In this document: positions 58,296-64,000 of the stretch, one piece after another
How the letters are laid out: the number at the start of each line of letters is the position of its first letter
How positions within the stretch are numbered: the stretch's first letter is position 1
Assembly: GCA_029449235.1 (NCBI GenBank)
Contig: JANATG010000016.1
Coordinates: forward strand, 1,178,001 to 1,242,000
Origin: Linnemannia schmuckeri
Lineage: Eukaryota; Mortierellomycota; Mortierellomycetes; Mortierellales; Mortierellaceae
DNA length: 64,000 bases
Direction: 5' to 3'
Program-made: the position numbers and the translations under genes
The notes under the pieces: generated by a model
What the model was told of the DNA's origin: nothing
Database searches by the model: none
What the model saw: the letters and a program-made list of their open reading frames with translations, nothing else

Positions 58296-58700
58296 TTACT
58301 TGGAGGAGGTGTACTTGGTGACAGCCTTGGTACCCTCGGAGACAGCGTGCTTGGCGAGCTCACCGGGGAGGATCAAGCGGACGGCAGTCTGGATCTCGCG
58401 GGAGGAGATAGTCGAGCGCTTGTTGTAGGCGGCGAGCTTGGAGGCCTCACCGGCGATGCGCTCAAAGATATCGTTGACGAACGAGTTGAGGATAGACATG
58501 GCCTTGTTAGAGATTCCGGTGTCGGGGTGGACCTGCTTGAGGACCTTGTAGATGTAAGAGGAGTAGGTCTCGGAGCGGGACTTCTTGCGACCCTTGGCGC
58601 CATCGGCCTTGGGCTTGCGCTCCTTCTTCTCGGCGGTTGACTTTGCGGGGGCCTTGCCGGCGGTGGCGGGTGCCTTCTCTGCGGTCTTGGGGGGAGCCAT
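58296..58700 (-). CDS. H2B: Histone H2B
   Basis: A single uninterrupted exon encodes 134 residues. The N-terminal tail is Lys/Ala-rich. The histone fold has the standard segments YSSYIYKVLKQVHPDTGIS, MSILNSFVNDIFERIA, EASKLAAYNKRSTISSREIQ and TAVRLILPGELAKHAVSEG. The C-terminus AVTKYTSSK contains the Lys (residue 129) that is the conserved ubiquitination site. The protein pairs with H2A in the nucleosome. The divergent neighbour is a putative mitochondrial protein, not H2A, which is unlike the usual H2A-H2B divergent pair of many fungi. The lack of introns is ordinary for some fungal histone genes. Confidence 0.98.
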   Translation of the reverse strand: MAPPKTAEKAPATAGKAPAKSTAEKKERKPKADGAKGRKKSRSETYSSYIYKVLKQVHPDTGISNKAMSILNSFVNDIFERIAGEASKLAAYNKRSTISSREIQTAVRLILPGELAKHAVSEGTKAVTKYTSSK

Positions 58701-59057
58701 TTAGATGGAGTTGTGTGTGTATGTGTAAGGAAGAGGGAAGGAGAAGATTGATTGGGGTGAAGAAAGAAGGGATGAAAAAGGAAAACAGAACGCAGCGCGA
58801 TGAGAACTGAAGAGAAGTAGCCTCATGGTAGAAAAAAAAAGATTCCGTCACCGTGAATTGAACAATCGCATGTCTTAAATCCATCCCCTTGCTCCCTTCC
58901 ACCTCTGGCTTGGCCATAGTTCACAGCCTGGAGGACCTGTGTTTTGGTGATCTGATCCCGAAGCCTCTTCTCCTTCAAAGCCCACGGTCCCCAATCGTCC
59001 CTTTCTCTTTTTTTTTTTTGCTCCGTCCCACTCTCATTACATTCACATCCCCACACC
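58701..59057. promoter_or_regulatory. Divergent promoter region, H2B and mitochondrial protein gene
   Basis: About 357 nt separates the two start codons. The half nearest the plus-strand gene has a T-rich tract (around 59009-59020) before the ATG. No factor site is assigned. Confidence 0.5.
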
Positions 59058-60364
59058 ATGGCCGCCTACATCCGCACATTGGCTCGCATCGCCACCCGCG
59101 TCTCAACGCCATCGACCGTGACCTTCGCTCGCCAGGGTACGAAAGCCTCTTTTGAATCAGGATTCAACAAGGAACAGAGAGTTGCCACCAAATATATGCC
59201 GCATAGAACCGCTATTCAGGAACTTGGACAAACGCAGCCTTCGGCAACTACCTGTCAAACTTGGACTGCTCAGGAAAGATCAGGGGTCGATGGGATCAAG
59301 TAGCGAACAGGAACCTAATATTTTTCTTTCTTTGTTGCTGTTCAACTACAAAATAGCCCCTGCTGCCATGGTCGCCCGTCATTACCACGCTTTCCGTCCC
59401 ACGGAGATCGGTAGGGACCCATTACCATTTTCAGGACATTTGCTCGCCTGTAGTCAGGACAATAAGAAAATAACATGGAAGACATCATGTACTAACGGTC
59501 TGATCAAATATCGCAATAGCCTACAAGAAGAAGCACGCGGCTATCATGGACGAGGACGATGAGGAGCTTGAGGCCGAGTTGCGGGAACTGGAAAGAGAGA
59601 AGCGTGAGCAGGAAGCTTTGGAGCGTGGCGAGACCCTCGACGGCTCTGCTGCCGATGGCGCTGAGGATATCGACAACAAGCGATTCCAGGAACAATACGA
59701 CATCCTCCTCGAAAAGACCGCCCCCTCATCCCCCCAGCATGAACTGCCCCGCCACACTGCTCTCCTGCACTTGGCTAACGCCATCTCGACCCCAGAACAG
59801 GCACAGTCGATCCCCCAGTTGGTTCAGCAGTGGCGTCGTCGGGAACTCCCCATCTCGGTCTTGCTCTCTGACAAGTTGATCAAGGCTGTCTGCAAGGCTG
59901 GGTCCCCCGAAACTGCTTTGGTGTTGTTGGGTGATCGTGAGGTCTACGCCTTGGCTCCTGGTCAGGGTACTATGCGTCGTGTTGTTCGTTCGTTCGTCAA
60001 GGAGGTTGCTGCTGCTCCTGAGAGCTCAGAGTCGGAGGAGGGTTTGGAGAAGCTGGATGGGGCCTTCAAGACCATGGCCCTGATTCCTTACTACAACTTG
60101 GCTGCTGATGACTCGTCTGTCTATGCCAACTTGGTCCGTGGATCATTAATCTATGGAGGCGAGGAGGGTCTCAGGAGGGCTAGCGTGACCATGGATGAAT
60201 ATTTGTTGATTGATGGCGAGAGAGAGACCCCCTTGACCCGTAGGAGGGCCGCTGAGGTCGTTGCTGCTGCCGAGCAGTTGGTCAAGGCTTATGAGGCCAA
60301 GGGTGATGCTGATAAGGCCCAGGAGTTGAACAAGCATGTCGCCCAGTGGAAGAAGAGCATTTAA
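59058..60364 (+). CDS. Probable mitochondrial protein of unknown function
   Basis: Three exons, 59058-59136, 59357-59410 and 59520-60364, join in phase to give 325 residues. The N-terminus (MAAYIRTLARIATRVS and a following RHYHAF) is basic, hydroxylated and lacks acidic residues, as in a mitochondrial targeting peptide. After it comes a charged coiled-coil-like stretch (DEDDEELEAELRELEREKRE). The rest is helical with PPR/TPR-like character: PQLVQQWRRRELPISVLLSD, LIKAVCKAGSPETALVLLGD and a C-terminal VAAAEQLVKAYEAKGDADKA helix pair. It could be a mitoribosomal or mitochondrial RNA factor, but no family is recognised. The second exon is only 54 nt. Confidence 0.78.
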
Positions 60365-61122
60365 GTTATATAATGCTTGTCCGTCTGTCCCCTTACCCAA
60401 TCCTCATCCTTACCATAAGCTAGAACCTCATTTTTTTTCATCCGTATCATAGATTTTCCTCAGTATTAAAAACCATTCACAATCAAAAAAAAATGCAAGG
60501 TTAATCCGTGTTGTCTTTTCGGTCTTTCCGTGTATGTTGTGATTCGGGTCCGACTAGATCCAATTTTGAGACCCACTTTAGGGCAGTTGAAGTGTAACCG
60601 TGCATTGTTCATGAGAGAAAGAGCAAGAGACGGAGTGGATGAGGGAGAGAGGAGGAAAATGTTGTCGCCTTTTTGAGCCTTGACCCCTCGCGCCACTCGT
60701 TCTTTGTTAACAATAGAAAAAAAAATGATCACAAGGCTTGGGGTCGCTTTTTTGTCTCGTGGAGGTTATTAGTTTTGTCAAAAAGCGGGGGAAAACGAAT
60801 GCAAGAAAGGGAAAAATAAATGGCCGTTCTTCCCAGAACCCCCACTTCTCACACGACGAAAAGATGTAGAAAAGAAAAACTTGAGAGCTGAAAAAGATCT
60901 TTATTTACAGGTTTTAGTTGTCGCGGTGAAAAACAACGAGAGTGAAAAACAGGGTGTCGGAAGTATAAAAGAAGGAGATTATGAGCTGACTGGGGTCTTT
61001 GTTGTGGGGAATGAAAAAAATGCAAAAGCAATAAAAAAGGGTAACTAAAGAATGGCGTGAGAAGAACAAAAGAAGAGGAGGACAAGCACACAAGCACTCT
61101 TTTCTACTCTCCTTAACAGCAC
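60365..61122. other. Convergent 3' region
   Basis: The spacer lies between two genes that end towards each other. I see only A/T-rich flanks and no supported coding region. Confidence 0.6.
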
Positions 61123-61909
61123 TTAGCGCCGAATGGTCGCCAGGTGGACGGCACCAATAACATCAGAGGGCACGCTAACAACAATGTCCTCCAAATCCAC
61201 ATCCTGAGCAGCCTCATCCCTCTTCTTGGTAGCCTCTGCAACCTCCTGCGCATGCTCATCCGCCTCATCGCGCTCCATAAACACCTCCTTGACCATTTCC
61301 AGATAGTTCTTGGTGGGAGGCTGCGACCACTTCTTTTCCAACGCCGTCGCCATTTCACCCAAGTTGACTCCATTCTTGGCATACATCCTATACAACGGTT
61401 CCAACTCTGCATCATATTTAGGCTGCTCAGGTCGGATCTCCAGTCGGAAGACTTCCAGTGTAGGATCAGACCGGTAGAAGGATTGATAGTATTGGAGCCA
61501 GGTGAGGTCTGGGTTTGGATATGGGGTGAGGTCAAAGACGAGGTCGACTTTTGGGGAGAGAGGGTCAGATGCCGGGCGGTCGTAGAAGAGGACGGCTTGG
61601 ACGGTTTTGGAAGGGCCGACTGTCTTGAACCATTCGAGAATCTCGGCTTTGGTCCCGATAAAGACGAAGGTTGAGGTGTGGCCGAGAGAGAGGGAGATCT
61701 TGTTGCCGAGCATTGGAGGGGTGATGATTCTTTTATCGCCAGGAACGTCGTCTATTATGCAGCAGAGGAGAAGGGGAACAAGCAAGGGGGCAGGTTGGTA
61801 AGTATGAGGAAAAGAGAAAGAGGCATGGCTTTCTGTAGGAGGAGGGTGGTTAGCCAGGGAATGAGGTTCAGTACTTACTCATTGCGTAGCCGTACTTGAA
61901 GTGTGACAT
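61123..61909 (-). CDS. Unknown protein, 219 residues, two exons
   Basis: Exon 1 (61909-61879) encodes MSHFKYGYAM, and exon 2 (61751-61123) follows after a 127-nt intron with GTAAGT and TAG borders, the junction making an Asn codon. The product is a soluble-looking protein. It has a beta-rich first half (KISLSLGHTSTFVFIGTKAE, VQAVLFYDRP, VDLVFDLTPYPNPDLTWLQY). The second half is helical, with charged segments such as MATALEKKWSQPPT and a Glu/Ala-rich helix. It ends in SDVIGAVHLATIRR. The composition and intact splicing support a real gene. I do not recognise the family. The neighbouring gene is convergent, so context gives no functional clue. Confidence 0.72.
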
Positions 61910-64000
61910 GATGAATGTGTATGCAGTTGTTGCTGATTATTGTATTGAAGAGGGTGGTGAATGAGTGTTGTTGGTTGCTGTTGTTGCTGTGTAAGGAACG
62001 AAGAAAGGTGTGAAAAGTAAGAAGGAAAAGAAAGAGGAGATAAAAAAACAAAGGAGCGCTGTTTTGAGTATCTGCAAAACGTGTTCTTTTTGAGTTTGGA
62101 AGAGAGAGTGGAGAGGAGAGAGAAAAAAAAATGCTTTTTTGATCACCAGCCAATCACCACAAGGGTGTGCTTCCTTTTGGATTTTAAACAGGCAAGACAA
62201 AAGCACACACAAGGCGAAGGAGCAAAACAAGAAGGGCTACTTCGGGTTACTACAAGAAGAACCTGGCTCACACAAGATTCTACAAGGACATTAGTCGACA
62301 CCCCTCATGATCCAAATAGCAGACAAAAACGAAGGTCTGACTTTATCTTCTCTTCAGTCGACCGTAGACCGTAACAGAATCCATCCTTTCTTGTTTCTCC
62401 CTTTTTTTCCCTATATATTAGTCCCATCTCGCATACAGTAGAAGATGCAAGTATCGGATGCACTTGGATACCAAGACGTCACTTTGATCCCAGTTATTCA
62501 GAGTCCGTCTTAAGCACACTCTAACACATACTTGGAGACGCGTCTTCTGAACTGTCGATTGATCGTCTTATTGGTAAAAAATGAGGTCGAAAAAGGGGTA
62601 TGAAAACGTGCTCATTGATGAACCTTGGAAATTGTGGTTGTCTTAACTCGTCTTCCCCTAAATGTTCCAACTGACCTTGATTGAGCCCACAAATGTGAAT
62701 TTCAAAATCAAAATCGGACCGGCACTGACACAACCCAGGAGCACACGATCGTTGACCAAGAACAGAAAAAAACATGGCTGTAGGCACATTCTTAGGGCCC
62801 ATTCTCGGACATCAAACGGAGAAAGCTCATTCGGTCTGCACGCGAATGAACCAATTTCAATTTTCACTTGTAGTAATACTTGCTCACGCGATTTTGTCAT
62901 CCGGTTTAGCCAGCGTGCGCTTTATTAAACGATCATAAGAGGGCTTACACTTTAATCGCCTTTCGTCGTCTACTTCCAACCGTAATTGTGCATTTTCATT
63001 TTGAGCGTGCATAATGAACTCGTGGATAGGGCGAGCTGGCAAGCAATTATTATTTTTATTTTTTTTTATTTTTTTTTTTTTTTTTACATACCCAGGATGG
63101 AGAGCTAGTGTCGGTCGAGCCTTCGGCCTAGTCAAACGTCCTTTTGAAGAGCTCATCTGCGGTTTGAAACCGTCAATAGTTCTTTTAAGCGTGTTACAAA
63201 GGCGCTCCACCTCCGATAGCAACTGCTAAGACTGAACCTGCCTCCTTTCTCACTTTTACTCCGCATGAACTCACACTTTTTTATCCACTTCCTAGGGATG
63301 TGCAACTCATATGCTGTTTCTACTACGACGATATTATTTGGATACATGTATGTTTCCTTCCCTTGCCTGTATTGTGGGCTCCTAGAAGACGATTTGGGAT
63401 GCGGTACGCCCAGCTTTTTAACAGGATTGTTGCGTACTTTTGAAACTAACTTTTTTGAGATGAATTTTTTCAAGAATATGAGACTTGGTTTATTCGTGGA
63501 CGTTTTCCTCGCATCACAACAAATGATCATGAATCAAGAGTTATGTCCATTCATATCATTATGAAAGAAAATAAGACGATATGGAATTCTGCAATTCTTT
63601 CATCTTTGGCTCCATAGTTGACGATATACACTGCGTTGTTAACAGTCGAACTTTTCTTTTCATGATTAATGTATTGATAATCGGCGTTTACTACTCCACT
63701 TCCCCGTTCAAGATAGGTGCTCCCTTTCGACCGAGCTTTTCTTTATGGCTGCCTCATGCACCATACCTTGGTTGTTTTTATCCTTTATATCTTTTTTGTA
63801 TGAAAAAATAGAAAAATATGGTCACTGGAGATGAAGAATCTCAGCGAAATACTCCATTGAAATTCACAAAATACAACCGAGGATATAGAGCCGGCATCGA
63901 TTGTTCGTCTTTCCTATTGCCTACACGACTGTCACCACCATTTTTTTCATAGCTGCATATTTTTTTGGGTGCTCTCAGTATTTCTTGTGGCCATAGAGGA
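61910..64000. other. Right edge without a supported gene
   Basis: The first few hundred bases are the promoter side of the preceding minus-strand gene. From about 62,400 the sequence becomes AT-rich. On the minus strand between about 63,530 and 62,880 there are protein-like stretches (IVVVETAYELHIPRKWIKK, SEVERLCNTLKRTIDGFKPQ, HAQNENAQLRLEVDDERRLK). Their splice phases do not join cleanly, and a T/A run at about 63050-63085 interrupts them. They may be exons of a gene I cannot resolve, or a decayed one. Confidence 0.4.

Overview
This is a eukaryotic, almost certainly fungal, nuclear window. The genes carry short spliceosomal introns (about 55 to 330 nt, with one of 702 nt) with GTAAGT-type donors and AG acceptors. 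The products are typical of fungi, including an exportin-2, a LARP1, a PPWD1-type cyclophilin and histone H2B. Compact GC-richer genes sit among AT-rich or pyrimidine-rich spacers full of long A/T runs. The mix of gene types (Crp1/Mdg1-like CBM48 protein, large F-box proteins, early-diverging style introns) suggests an early-diverging fungus such as Mortierellomycotina. That placement is inference and was not tested.

Layout. 0-7.7 kb: one small gene for a complex I MLRQ/B12D-type (NDUFA4-like) protein, then a long pyrimidine-rich leader. 7.7-10.7 kb: an AMPK-type glycogen-binding (CBM48) protein. 10.7-16.1 kb: a decayed zone holding a CHFR/Dma1-like FHA-RING gene interrupted by a stop codon, and a degenerate copy of the cyclophilin exon of the PPWD1 gene found intact at 37 kb. 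16.3-21.3 kb: a small unknown gene, a secreted RNase T2 with a Cys-rich tail, and an F-box protein. 21.7-31.1 kb: LARP1 and, divergently, a 16-exon CSE1/exportin-2. 31.8-34.7 kb: a tail-anchored acyl-CoA-binding protein. 35.7-41.5 kb: an unknown small membrane protein, PPWD1, and divergently an EngB-type mitochondrial GTPase. 41.5-52 kb: about 10.5 kb without a recognisable gene. 52-56.7 kb: a PAS-kinase-like kinase facing an F-box protein with an XPA-like DNA-binding region. 58.3-61.9 kb: histone H2B, a probable mitochondrial protein, and an unknown conserved-looking protein. 62-64 kb: nothing firm.

The genes are unrelated housekeeping functions and not a cluster. Themes are ubiquitination (two intact F-box proteins and one broken FHA-RING ligase), nuclear transport and RNA metabolism (exportin-2, LARP1, PPWD1), and possibly glycogen or nutrient sensing (CBM48 protein and PAS-kinase-like kinase, both behind very long pyrimidine-rich upstream regions). 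The most noteworthy points are the F-box plus XPA-like architecture, the two pseudogenes whose damage looks like C-to-T/G-to-A decay, and the kinase with a low-complexity insertion at its hinge. I found no CRISPR array, phage, intact transposon or convincing tRNA gene.
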